From Caldilineaceae bacterium (GTDB taxonomy: Bacteria > Chloroflexota > Anaerolineae > Caldilineales > Caldilineaceae), in contig JAPKMW010000145.1 in NCBI GenBank assembly GCA_026645575.1, forward strand, positions 1 to 21,317: DNA of 21,317 bases. Reading direction: 5' to 3'. Numbering within the stretch: position 1 is the stretch's first letter; each line of letters starts with the position of its first letter. Below are positions 8,689 through 15,855 of this stretch, piece after piece. The notes beneath the pieces are model-generated. The model was not told where the DNA came from, searched no databases, and saw nothing but the letters and a program-made list of their open reading frames with translations. A program made the position numbers and the translations under genes.

Positions 8689-11379
8689 ATGGCGACGCCA
8701 ACATTAGCCACCAAACTCTATATCCCCCCGCTGCGGCCCAAAGTTGTCCGTCGCCTGCGCCTGGTGGAACGGCTGAATGCGGGTCTTGCCGAAGGTCACA
8801 AACTCACCCTCATCTCCGCAGCAGCCGGCTTTGGCAAAACCACCTTGCTCAGCGAATGGATCAATCAAAAGGATGAAGGCGGAAGGATGAAGGATGAAGG
8901 GTTTCTTCATCCTTCATCCTTCCGCCTTCATCCTTCCAGCGTTGCCTGGCTATCGTTGGATGAAGGGGATAATGACCCTCGGCGGTTTCTCACATACCTT
9001 GTCGCCGCGTTACAGACGATTACGCCCGCCATTGGCGCCGGGGTGTTGGGTGCGCTCCAGGCCCCGCAGCTACCTGCCATGGAACCGCTGCTAACGGGTC
9101 TGCTCAATGAAATTGCCGCCCGCCCCGACCCTTTTATCCTTGTCCTTGACGATTACCATCTGATTGATGCCAAAGCCATTGACAATGCCCTCACCTTTCT
9201 GATCGAACATCTGCCACCAACGCTGCACCTGGTGATTGCCACGCGGGAAGATCCGTCGTTGCCCCTGGCCCGGTTACGCGCCCGCAACCAATTGACCGAA
9301 CTGCGCACCACCGACCTGCGCTTTACATCCAGCGAAGCGGCCGGCTTTCTCAACCAGGTGATGGGGCTAAAACTCGCGAACGAAGAGATCACTGCCCTGG
9401 AGAGCCGCACCGAAGGCTGGATTGCCGGCCTGCAACTAGCCGCGCTTTCCATGCAAGACGTGCCAGATACGACCAGCTTTATCAAATCGTTCACCGGCAG
9501 CCATCATTTCGTGCTGGACTATCTGCTGGAAGAAGTGCTGCAAAAGCAATCGGCCACGATGCAGACCTTCTTGCTCCACACCTCAATTCTGGACCGCATG
9601 TGTGGCTCTCTTTGTGATGCAGTTCTGGGCGATTCTGCTGTTGACGGACAGGCGACGCTGGCAACGCTCGAACACAGCAACCTGTTCATCATCCCCCTCG
9701 ATAATGAACGGCGCTGGTATCGCTATCACCATCTCTTTGGCGATCTGCTGCGCCAGCGGTTGGGACAAAGTCTCGCGGCAGAAAAAATTACCGCGCTGCA
9801 CATCCGGGCCAGTGAATGGTATGAACAAAACAACCTGCTCTTGGAAGCCTTTCATCATGCCACGGTCGCTAATGACGTAGAACGCGCCGAGCGCCTGATT
9901 GAAAGCAAAGGAATGGGCCTCCATCTCCACAGCGTCGCCATGCCCATTCTGGCGTGGCTGGCCGCGCTGCCCAAAACCGTGCTGGATGCCCGACCTCAAT
10001 TGTGGGTGCGTTCGGCGACGCTGGCGCTCATGGCCGGACAGACCAGCCGGGTGGAGGAGAACTTACAGGCGGCGGAGAATGCCTTGCAAGGGGTCGAACT
10101 TGATGAGAAAACGCGCAACTTGATCGGGCAAATGGCCTGCGCACGGGCCACCCTGGCGCTCACCCGCTACGATCCCGAAACCATGCTCACCCAAGCGCAC
10201 CATGCTTTGGACTATCTACCCGCCAACAATTTTACCTTCCGCTTTACGGCAAACTGGGCGTTGGCCGTTGCCTACAAGAACAAGGGCGACCGCACTGCCG
10301 CCCTGCGCGCCTGTCAGGAAAGCATCGCTATCAGCCAGCAATATGGCAGTCTCTTTTCAAAAAATCTGGCTACCACCCTCCTGGGCGAGCTACAAGAGCT
10401 GGACAACCAGCTTTACCAGGCGGCGGCGACCTACCGCCAAGTGCTGGAACGCGCCGGTGAACACCCGCAGCCAAGCACCGAGACCGTCTATCTCAGCCTG
10501 GCCCGCATCTACTACGAGTGGAACGACCTGGATACCGCCGAGCAGTACGCCCAACAAAGCCTGCGCCTGGCGTGCCTGTATGACCGCGTGATTGATCGCG
10601 CCCTTGTCAGTGAACTGTTCCTGGCCCGCTTAAAAGTGACCCGCGGCGATGTTACAGGCGCTGCCGCCATGTTGGCCCAAGCCGAGGGAGTGGCTCGGGA
10701 GAAAAACTTCCGCTTACGGCTGCCGGATATTGCTGCTGTCCAGGTCTTGACCCTGCTGCGCCAGGGCCAGGTCGCCGCCGCGGCGCAACTGGCCTGGCAG
10801 TATGACCTCCCGCTCACTCAGGCCCACGTCCTCATTGCCCAGAACGACCCCGCCGCGGCCCTGGCGCTTCTCGATCCCTTGCGCCAGGGAGCAGAAGCGC
10901 GCGGTTGGGCGGATCAACGGCTCAAGGTGCTGGTTCTACAGGCGCTGGCCCAGCACGTCGCCGGCGCTTTTTCGCTGGCGCTGCAAGTCTTGGGCGAAGC
11001 GTTAGCGCTGGCTGAGCCGGGCGGCTTCCTTCGGCTCTTTGTGGATGAAGGGGAGCCGATGGTGCAACTTTTGCAAAGGATGAAGGATGAAGGCGGAAGG
11101 ATGAAGGCGTATGTCCACAAATTGCTGGCCGCCTTTGGGGAAGAAGCAACGGCTCATCCTTCCGCCTTCACCCCTCATCCTTTGGTAGAGCCATTGACCC
11201 AACGCGAGTTGGAAGTGCTACAGCTCATTGCCCAAGGTCTCTCGAATCATGCCATCGGCGAACGCCTCTTCCTCGCTTTGGACACCGTCAAAGGACACAA
11301 CCGCCGGATTTTTGATAAATTGCAAGTCCAGCGACGCACCGAAGCCATTGCCCGCGCTCGCGCCTTGGGTTTATTATAA
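8689..11379 (+). CDS. LuxR-family transcriptional regulator, MalT-like (LAL/STAND)
   Basis: This 896-residue regulator has the LAL layout. An amino-terminal STAND ATPase carries SAAAGFGKTT as Walker A (K50) and FILVLDDYH as Walker B (D154, D155). A helical TPR-like region covers about 390-790. A LuxR helix-turn-helix covers about 836-896, with LTQRELEVLQLIAQGLSN at its start. Such proteins bind a small ligand and ATP, oligomerise and activate nearby promoters. The ATG at 8689 follows AAAGG by seven bases, and MATPTLATKLYIPPLRP is the usual opening of the family. Unusually, residues 61-83 are encoded by a perfect 67-bp hairpin, and residues 797-806 and about 821-831 by two arms of a similar repeat. 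Both lie in linkers, so the protein is probably functional. Its likely targets are the small membrane-protein genes that follow, though this is inferred only from position. Confidence 0.93.
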   Translation: MATPTLATKLYIPPLRPKVVRRLRLVERLNAGLAEGHKLTLISAAAGFGKTTLLSEWINQKDEGGRMKDEGFLHPSSFRLHPSSVAWLSLDEGDNDPRRFLTYLVAALQTITPAIGAGVLGALQAPQLPAMEPLLTGLLNEIAARPDPFILVLDDYHLIDAKAIDNALTFLIEHLPPTLHLVIATREDPSLPLARLRARNQLTELRTTDLRFTSSEAAGFLNQVMGLKLANEEITALESRTEGWIAGLQLAALSMQDVPDTTSFIKSFTGSHHFVLDYLLEEVLQKQSATMQTFLLHTSILDRMCGSLCDAVLGDSAVDGQATLATLEHSNLFIIPLDNERRWYRYHHLFGDLLRQRLGQSLAAEKITALHIRASEWYEQNNLLLEAFHHATVANDVERAERLIESKGMGLHLHSVAMPILAWLAALPKTVLDARPQLWVRSATLALMAGQTSRVEENLQAAENALQGVELDEKTRNLIGQMACARATLALTRYDPETMLTQAHHALDYLPANNFTFRFTANWALAVAYKNKGDRTAALRACQESIAISQQYGSLFSKNLATTLLGELQELDNQLYQAAATYRQVLERAGEHPQPSTETVYLSLARIYYEWNDLDTAEQYAQQSLRLACLYDRVIDRALVSELFLARLKVTRGDVTGAAAMLAQAEGVAREKNFRLRLPDIAAVQVLTLLRQGQVAAAAQLAWQYDLPLTQAHVLIAQNDPAAALALLDPLRQGAEARGWADQRLKVLVLQALAQHVAGAFSLALQVLGEALALAEPGGFLRLFVDEGEPMVQLLQRMKDEGGRMKAYVHKLLAAFGEEATAHPSAFTPHPLVEPLTQRELEVLQLIAQGLSNHAIGERLFLALDTVKGHNRRIFDKLQVQRRTEAIARARALGLL
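8869..8935. repeat. Perfect palindrome translated in frame within the regulator
   Basis: Bases 8869-8899 and 8905-8935 are perfect reverse complements: a 31-bp stem around the loop GGTTT. Each arm is built from the word GGATGAA with one GGCGGAA variant. It starts exactly on a codon boundary and encodes residues 61-83, the left arm giving KDEGGRMKDEG and the right arm HPSSFRLHPSS. It falls between the Walker A helix and the strand AWLSLDEGDNDP, where related proteins have only a short loop. The element is therefore an in-frame insertion. Confidence 0.93.
11075..11183. repeat. Second GGATGAA inverted repeat, arms split by native sequence
   Basis: The left arm, 11075-11104, and right arm, 11154-11183, are 30 bases each and complementary except at two positions (both G-T wobble in RNA). 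They share the GGATGAAGGCGGAAGGATGA core with the first palindrome. The 49 bases between encode KAYVHKLLAAFGEEATA, which is the normal family sequence before the helix-turn-helix. The arms add RMKDEGGRM on one side and HPSAFTPHP on the other, in frame. Confidence 0.88.
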
Positions 11380-11394
11380 GCGCCAACCTTCCCA

Positions 11395-11498
11395 GTTATA
11401 GGTAGACAGGTAAACACGGGGTGCGACCTGTCTACCTGTTTACCTGTCTACCTGTTTACCTGTCTACCTGTCTACCTGTTTACCTGTCTACCTATAAC
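11395..11498. repeat. Octamer tandem array forming a long inverted repeat
   Basis: GTTATAGGTAGACAGGTAAACA at 11395-11416 is perfectly complementary to 11477-11498 (22 bp). From 11425 to 11488 the sequence is eight consecutive octamers of the form TACCTGTC or TACCTGTT (the first begins with G). The left arm holds the same words in reverse orientation, so several alternative stems are possible. It begins 16 bases after the regulator stop and could act as a transcription barrier, but no T-run follows. Frames across it give low-complexity peptides and are not genes. Confidence 0.9.
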
Positions 11499-11612
11499 AC
11501 TTCAAAACAACACTCCGACCCACACCAAGGTGTCTATCGGCGCCCTTCTGACATTGGTATACTGTTTGTAGTGGCACAGATCGTAAACTCTTGTCATTAC
11601 GGATAGAAATCT

Positions 11613-11891
11613 ATGTCAAACGAACACGAAACCCAATTTGATTGGCCTCAACCCATCATCTATCAGATCAGGCTCAAGGGCCATCTGGACAGTCAATGGA
11701 CAGAGTGGTTTGAAGGTCTGATCATCACCCTGGAGGACAATGGCGAGACGCTTTTGACCGGACCGGTGATTGACCAGCCCGCCTTACATGGCTTGCTCAA
11801 AAAAGTGCGGGATTTGGGCATCCCCTTGGTTTCGGTCAACCAGATTCCTCCACTGGAACCTACAACCAACCTTATAAGGAGTAAAGTATGA
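11613..11891 (+). CDS. Conserved small protein of unknown function
   Basis: The 92-residue soluble product contains YQIRLKGHLDSQWTEWFEGL, then a short strand pair (ITLEDNGETLLTGPVIDQPA) and LHGLLKKVRDLGIPLVSVNQ. I recognise this pattern from many small hypothetical proteins in Chloroflexota and actinobacteria, often beside regulators or membrane-protein genes, but no biochemical role is known to me. The central 'TLLTGPVIDQPALHGLL' is the most conserved-looking part. No cysteine or histidine cluster suggests metal binding. The TGA overlaps the next ATG (ATGA at 11888-11891), so it is probably translationally coupled to the DUF6326-like gene and opens the run. The ribosome site is weak. Confidence 0.75.
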   Translation: MSNEHETQFDWPQPIIYQIRLKGHLDSQWTEWFEGLIITLEDNGETLLTGPVIDQPALHGLLKKVRDLGIPLVSVNQIPPLEPTTNLIRSKV

Positions 11892-12298
11892 ACACAACTA
11901 ACAAACTGATTGAAGTCCAAGACAAGAAGGTTACGCTGTCCTCCCTGTGGGTCTTTGTGATGTTCTGTATCGCCTATGCGGACCTCATCGGTTTCATCGA
12001 ACCGGGGACGCTGGAGAAGATCATCAATAGGAATGTGGGGTTTGAACTCACCCCTACGATCATCGTAATTGTCAGCCTGTTTCAGGCGATTCCGATTGCG
12101 ATGATCCTCGTGTCCCGTTGGTTCCGGCGTGATGTGAACCGCTGGTTGAATATCGTTGCCAGCGTGCTGACCTTACTCTATGTGCTTGGCGGTGGCAATT
12201 GGGAAAGCGCCAGTTATCCTGTCTTTGCCGCTTTGGAGGTTGTCGCCATGCTGGGGATCATCTGGCTGGCGTGGAACTGGCGCAACGACGAAGCCTAA
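11888..12298 (+). CDS. DUF6326-like four-helix membrane protein
   Basis: A 136-residue integral membrane protein with four predicted helices, around residues 16-38, 54-76, 88-104 and 112-130. It opens with a short polar tail and LSSLWVFVMFCIAYADLIGF, and closes with LGIIWLAWNWRNDEA. The layout and the 'YAD-LIGF-EPGTLEKI' segment match the family I know as DUF6326, whose function is unknown. AAGGAG at 11876-11881 sits six bases before the ATG, which overlaps the preceding stop. The gene at 13231 is a diverged paralogue with the same ending (WYAWKWTNAED). No catalytic residues are apparent. Confidence 0.72.
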   Translation: MNTTNKLIEVQDKKVTLSSLWVFVMFCIAYADLIGFIEPGTLEKIINRNVGFELTPTIIVIVSLFQAIPIAMILVSRWFRRDVNRWLNIVASVLTLLYVLGGGNWESASYPVFAALEVVAMLGIIWLAWNWRNDEA

Positions 12299-12312
12299 CC
12301 CATTGATGAGCA

Positions 12313-12318
12313 AAGGAG
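12313..12318 (+). promoter_or_regulatory. Ribosome-binding site deciding the start among three ATGs
   Basis: AAGGAG is 1, 4 and 10 bases before the in-frame ATGs at 12320, 12323 and 12329. Only the last has workable spacing at this strength, so 12329 is preferred. Confidence 0.55.
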
Positions 12319-12328
12319 CATGATGGTT

Positions 12329-13084
12329 ATGAAAACCTTACAAAGAGTTGGTGGCGTTTCAGCCCTGATCTGTGCTGCTACTTATATTCAAGCGATGGTC
12401 TTGTTGACCACCGTTCTGGCCCCGATGGCGAACGACGCGATGACCTATGACCAGTTTATCGCCTTTTTCCTGCCCAATCAGACGCTCATCTTTATCTGGC
12501 ATTTCGCCATGTACTTGGTGAATGGCGTCTTCCTGGCCCTCTTGATCCTGGCGCTGACCCAGCGGCTCAAAACCGACACACCGACGCTAGCACGCGTGGC
12601 CGCCTGTTTCGGCTTGTTCTGGACCGGGCTGGTCTTTGCCAGTGGCTTCATCACCCTCTATGGCTGGGAAACCATTGGCCGGCTCGCCGCCACGGACCCG
12701 GCCCAGGCATCGATGCTTCGGCTGGTGGTAGACACCGTGACCGGCGGTATCGACCACTCTGACCGCTTCCTGGGCTGTCTGTGGGTGTTGCTCACCAGTT
12801 GGGCTGCGCTGCGCACTGGGCAATTGGCGAAACCGTTGAATTTCCTGGGCGTTGCCATCGGCATGGCCGGGATCGTGAGTTCGGTTGCCCCGGCCATGAA
12901 CGCCTTAGGCTATGCCTTTGGGCTGGGTATCATCGTTTGGTGGATCTGGTTGGGCATCGTGCTGTTGCAAAGCAGCCGGAGTACCAGCAGCCAGCCATTG
13001 AACTTGGCTGTTGAAGCAAAAGGGTTAAACTCAAATCAGAACGAGATCGCGCCTTTTCCCCTTCCCGGAAGATTGGTCTCATAG
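12329..13084 (+). CDS. Polytopic membrane protein, diverged DUF4386 type
   Basis: About 251 residues, mostly hydrophobic, with six or so membrane segments. The opening MKTLQRVGGVSALICAATYI resembles the 'R-I-A-G-V-L-x-L' start of DUF4386 proteins, and the loop after the first helix followed by IWHFAMYLVNGVFLALLILA fits that layout. The middle (GWETIGRLAATDPAQASML) and the soluble tail after residue about 215 are less typical. Function is unknown. It sits 30 bases after the DUF6326-like stop and is co-directional with its neighbours. A related unnamed membrane-protein family is an equally possible assignment. Confidence 0.6.
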   Translation: MKTLQRVGGVSALICAATYIQAMVLLTTVLAPMANDAMTYDQFIAFFLPNQTLIFIWHFAMYLVNGVFLALLILALTQRLKTDTPTLARVAACFGLFWTGLVFASGFITLYGWETIGRLAATDPAQASMLRLVVDTVTGGIDHSDRFLGCLWVLLTSWAALRTGQLAKPLNFLGVAIGMAGIVSSVAPAMNALGYAFGLGIIVWWIWLGIVLLQSSRSTSSQPLNLAVEAKGLNSNQNEIAPFPLPGRLVS

Positions 13085-13230
13085 ATTCGCGTTCTCAATT
13101 TGACATGAGTTTAGCATAAAAGCCGCTCCGGCGCGGCGTATGGGATGCGTCAATGCAACGGCTTTCTTAATTTGTGTTCAGCGCGGGCGCCGCGCCGGTT
13201 ATGCAGAATGTTGAGCGAAGAGAGGAAGAT
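13085..13230 (+). promoter_or_regulatory. Spacer with possible internal promoter or weak hairpin
   Basis: This is the widest gap within the small-gene run before 16581. It holds a TTGACA at 13100-13105 without a -10 at standard spacing, and a short GC hairpin GCCGC-TCCGGC-GCGGC (13122-13137). A break between two transcripts is possible, but not established. Confidence 0.3.
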
Positions 13231-13680
13231 ATGAAGATGAACATGATTACAAACAAAGCGATCACAAGAAACCTGCAAGATGTGCGGATCATCCTTGCCA
13301 TGTTATGGGTCGCCGAGATGTTGAGCAGTTTGAATGGGGATACCTACCGCTTAAGTGATCCGGCTGTGCTAAAGTCTTCACTTGCGAATAGCGGACCTAT
13401 GGTAGCAACACCCCAATTGTTATTGGGAATGTCATTACTGTTCGTGGGTTCGATTTTTATGAGTGTCTTGACCCTGACGTTGAAGCCTTCGGTGAGTCGT
13501 TGGGCAAACCGCAGCGTAGGCATCTTCTATGCGCTGATTACGCTTGCTTTTGAAGTGTTACACCTTTTTGTCTGGCGATCTACTGGGTATGAGATCGTTT
13601 GGGCAACAGCCCAATGTGTGTTTGCTTTACTGGTGGTTTGGTACGCCTGGAAATGGACGAACGCTGAAGATTCGCCCTGA
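13231..13680 (+). CDS. DUF6326-like membrane protein, paralogue of the gene at 11888
   Basis: A 149-residue protein with four predicted helices. It opens DVRIILAMLWVAEMLSSLNG and ends VVWYAWKWTNAEDSP, parallel to the start and the WLAWNWRNDEA ending of the 136-residue neighbour. The overall helix spacing is also the same. The two are therefore diverged paralogues placed about 900 bases apart. GAGAGG (13219-13224) gives usable spacing to the ATG at 13231; in-frame ATGs at 13237 and 13243 are alternatives. A longer frame starts upstream at 13174 but adds no conserved sequence. Function is unknown. Confidence 0.68.
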   Translation: MKMNMITNKAITRNLQDVRIILAMLWVAEMLSSLNGDTYRLSDPAVLKSSLANSGPMVATPQLLLGMSLLFVGSIFMSVLTLTLKPSVSRWANRSVGIFYALITLAFEVLHLFVWRSTGYEIVWATAQCVFALLVVWYAWKWTNAEDSP

Positions 13681-13716
13681 TCAGCATGAACTTTTGTATC
13701 GATTGGAGGGCAGAAT

Positions 13717-14118
13717 ATGAACATGAATATGAGTGCCGAGAGAATCGCCGCCATCGTTGCGGGAGTCCTTTACTTCCTGGGGCTTCTCTTTGGCATACTC
13801 AGCGTTGCTCCCGTAATCGACCTGTCTGATTATCTGGTGCAGACCTCAGCCCATGCCGGACAGACCATGCGGGGAGCGTTTTTCCAGTTTTTGATGATGG
13901 CCGCCTATGTGGGCATGGCGATTACGCTCTATCCCATTTTGCAAAAGCAGAATGCCAGCCTGGCGCTGGGCTATGTCGGCTTCAGGCTGGTGGCGGCAGC
14001 TTGTATGGTGATTGGGGCCATCCTTCTGCTCTTGTTATTAACGTTGAGCCAGGAATTTGTCAAAGCCAGTGCGCCAGCAGCCAGTGCGTCAATGTATGCC
14101 AAAGCAAGTATCAGTTAA
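13717..14118 (+). CDS. Half-length DUF4386-type membrane protein
   Basis: A 133-residue product with three or four membrane helices. It aligns by eye with the first half of the complete DUF4386 protein encoded next: RIAAIVAGVLYFLGLLFG, then the helix ending ALYP-like ITLYPILQKQNASLALGYVGFRL and a leucine-rich helix ending LSQEFVKAS. Full family members continue for another 100 or so residues with PRWLS-x-WG and a final helix; these are absent here. It ends in ASASMYAKASIS just before the ribosome site of the next gene. The start at 13717 has GGAGG (13705-13709) seven bases before it. The carboxyl half has probably been deleted, though expression signals remain good. A functional short version cannot be ruled out. 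Confidence 0.7.
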   Translation: MNMNMSAERIAAIVAGVLYFLGLLFGILSVAPVIDLSDYLVQTSAHAGQTMRGAFFQFLMMAAYVGMAITLYPILQKQNASLALGYVGFRLVAAACMVIGAILLLLLLTLSQEFVKASAPAASASMYAKASIS

Positions 14119-14123
14119 GGAGG
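14117..14123 (+). promoter_or_regulatory. Strong ribosome site overlapping the previous stop
   Basis: AAGGAGG begins inside the TAA (14116-14118) of the half-length gene and lies six bases before the ATG at 14130. This fixes the start of the complete DUF4386 gene, although the same frame is open from 14001. Confidence 0.75.
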
Positions 14124-14129
14124 TTCACT

Positions 14130-14861
14130 ATGAAAACTGAGAGAAAAACCGCCGTCATGGTTGGGGTGTTGTTCATCGCCGCTACGACTGCCAGCTTATT
14201 GGGGAGCGCACTTACCGGATCAATCCTTGCTGCGCCGGATTATCTCGCTGGGGTTGTTGCCAGTAGCAACCGCGTTATCATCGGGGCGCTTTTGATCTTT
14301 CTGGCCGCGGCTGGCTCTGCCGGTATTGCCCTTGCGCTCTATCCTGTATTGAAAAAACAGAACGAAGGGTTGGCGATTGGTGCGGTGGGCTTCCGACTGA
14401 TTGAGGGGGTCTTCTACATTGTCGATGCCCTCTGTTTGGTGTCAGTATTGGTCGTCAGCCAACACGCCCTGAGTGCAGGTGGTCAGAACGTCACTATTTT
14501 TCAAACAATCGGCGATCTGTTGCTCACGATCGGTGATTTGGCGGGCTTCGTCTTTGCCGTCTTGGCGTTTTGCCTCGGCGGCCTGATGTACTACTTCATC
14601 TTTTACCAAGCAAAACTCGTCCCGCGCTGGCTATCCATCTGGGGGATGATTGCGCTGGTGTTGCTGTTGGCAGCCGTGTTTTTAACGCTGTTCGATGGCG
14701 AGCCTTATGCGGTTTCGGGTAACTTGATCTTCCTGGCTTTCCCGATTTTCTTGCAGGAAGTCGTGTTGGCAGTCTGGCTGATTGTGAAGGGATTCGATTT
14801 ATCGACAGCCGCCTCCGGCTCGGCAAAAACGCCCACAAGCGGGCTTTTGCGCCCCGCATAA
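14130..14861 (+). CDS. DUF4386 family membrane protein, complete
   Basis: This 243-residue protein has the full family layout with about six membrane helices. KTAVMVGVLFIAATTASLLG is followed by an extracytoplasmic loop with DYLAGV, a helix ending IALALYPVLKKQNEGLAIG, and VGFRLIEGVFYIVDA. Then come GLMYYFIFYQAKLVPRWLSI with the conserved PRWLS, and a last helix ending LAVWLIVKGFD. Family function is unknown, although its members are common in Chloroflexota and actinobacteria. The preceding gene is a half copy and the gene at 16688 an internally deleted one, so this is probably the parent type and the functional member. A strong AAGGAGG supports the start. Confidence 0.85.
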   Translation: MKTERKTAVMVGVLFIAATTASLLGSALTGSILAAPDYLAGVVASSNRVIIGALLIFLAAAGSAGIALALYPVLKKQNEGLAIGAVGFRLIEGVFYIVDALCLVSVLVVSQHALSAGGQNVTIFQTIGDLLLTIGDLAGFVFAVLAFCLGGLMYYFIFYQAKLVPRWLSIWGMIALVLLLAAVFLTLFDGEPYAVSGNLIFLAFPIFLQEVVLAVWLIVKGFDLSTAASGSAKTPTSGLLRPA

Positions 14862-14907
14862 ACTTGCGCCATACAGTGTTGCTACATGGAATGAAAGGAG
14901 ACAGATC

Positions 14908-15609
14908 ATGAACACAAAAACGCAAATCCAACAAGTCAAAAAGAGCCTATACGGCTGGTCGCTCATCCTCTTTCCGATCATGCTGCTGGTCGGTTTTTTG
15001 CTGCACCCCGACCTGCTCAGTTTTGAACGGACGACAACGGCCCAGCAATTGGCAGCTAACTTCCGGCACAGTGCGATGTTCCACATCGGCCACCTGATCG
15101 TAACCCTGGCAGTGCCGCTGATTATCGCGGGACACCTGGGCATCACGGAGCGGCTACTGGGTAAAGGCGCTTGGTACGGCTTTATCGGTGCGGGGGTCGG
15201 CATCTTTGGCGCGTTCATCCTGGCGGTGGACAAGGGGTCGCTCTGCCTGGTGCTTTCCGCTTTCGACACTTTGCCAGATGCGCAGTTTGCCCAACTGGTG
15301 CCGTTGCTACAGGTGATGGTTGACCGCGCCGGACTGCTCTGGCTCAACTGGCTGCTGGTGCTGTTGCCGCTGGGCGCTATCATCCAGTCAATCGGGCTGA
15401 TCAAAGAAAAGCAGGTTGCGCGCTGGCAGGGGATCGCCATGATTGTGGGCTTATTGTTGCTCAACAATCCCGATCTTGAACTGATTAGTTCGGTCGGCGC
15501 CGTGCTGATGATGCTCGGCTATATTCCACTCGGCATCCGGATCTTGAAAGCTGGCGTTGACAGCGCGACAGGGCAGGCGAAGGGATTCACCATCAGGCAT
15601 GCAGCGTAA
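14908..15609 (+). CDS. Six-helix membrane protein of unknown function
   Basis: A 233-residue hydrophobic protein with about six membrane segments. It opens with a polar stretch and YGWSLILFPIMLLVGFLLHP, then has HIGHLIVTLAVPLIIAGHLG and a glycine-rich helix GFIGAGVGIFGAFILAVDKG. Two histidines of the segment MFHIGH lie at a helix start, where they could bind a ligand or metal, but I cannot tie this to a named family. The helix LGYIPLGIRIL is followed by a short cytoplasmic tail. AAAGGAG (14894-14900) lies seven bases before the ATG. It is co-directional with the DUF4386 gene 46 bases upstream. Confidence 0.75.
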   Translation: MNTKTQIQQVKKSLYGWSLILFPIMLLVGFLLHPDLLSFERTTTAQQLAANFRHSAMFHIGHLIVTLAVPLIIAGHLGITERLLGKGAWYGFIGAGVGIFGAFILAVDKGSLCLVLSAFDTLPDAQFAQLVPLLQVMVDRAGLLWLNWLLVLLPLGAIIQSIGLIKEKQVARWQGIAMIVGLLLLNNPDLELISSVGAVLMMLGYIPLGIRILKAGVDSATGQAKGFTIRHAA

Positions 15610-15651
15610 ATAGACTCCAGGCGGTCTCTCTAACCGCAAGGAGGTTGAGAA

Positions 15652-15855
15652 ATGCAGATCAAGAGATTACTGGCCGATTTTGTCACTGTGTTTGCTGTGA
15701 CCTTCGTTGTCTCCGTCGTTGTGATTTTACTTTGGAACCTCATTGTTGATGGAGCAAGCACGATAAACTGGGAGACATCGTTCCGTTTCGCCATCCTGCT
15801 TGGCATCCTCTTGCCGTGGCTAGAAACACGAAGAGGTAAAGGAGAAAAACTATGA
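15652..15855 (+). CDS. Small two-helix membrane protein
   Basis: A 67-residue protein with two hydrophobic segments, about 8-30 (FVTVFAVTFVVSVVVILLWN) and 42-58 (FRFAILLGILLPWLE), and a basic tail. No family is recognised. AAGGAGG (15638-15644) lies seven bases before the ATG, and the stop overlaps the next start as ATGA. Good translation signals and this coupling are the main evidence that it is a real gene. It may assist or anchor the Rossmann protein that follows, but this is only inference from the overlap. Confidence 0.75.
   Translation: MQIKRLLADFVTVFAVTFVVSVVVILLWNLIVDGASTINWETSFRFAILLGILLPWLETRRGKGEKL

Noticed and set aside
11425..11496. Possible CRISPR array
   Set aside because: The repeats are direct octamers with no spacers and no cas genes are nearby.
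11535..11563. Promoter with TATACT before the small-gene run
   Set aside because: A fair -10 is visible at 11558-11563, but no -35 at suitable spacing, so it is not called.
11421..11606. A 61-codon frame giving a repeated PVYLSTCL-like peptide
   Set aside because: It is only a translation of the octamer array; there is no ribosome site and the peptide is low-complexity.
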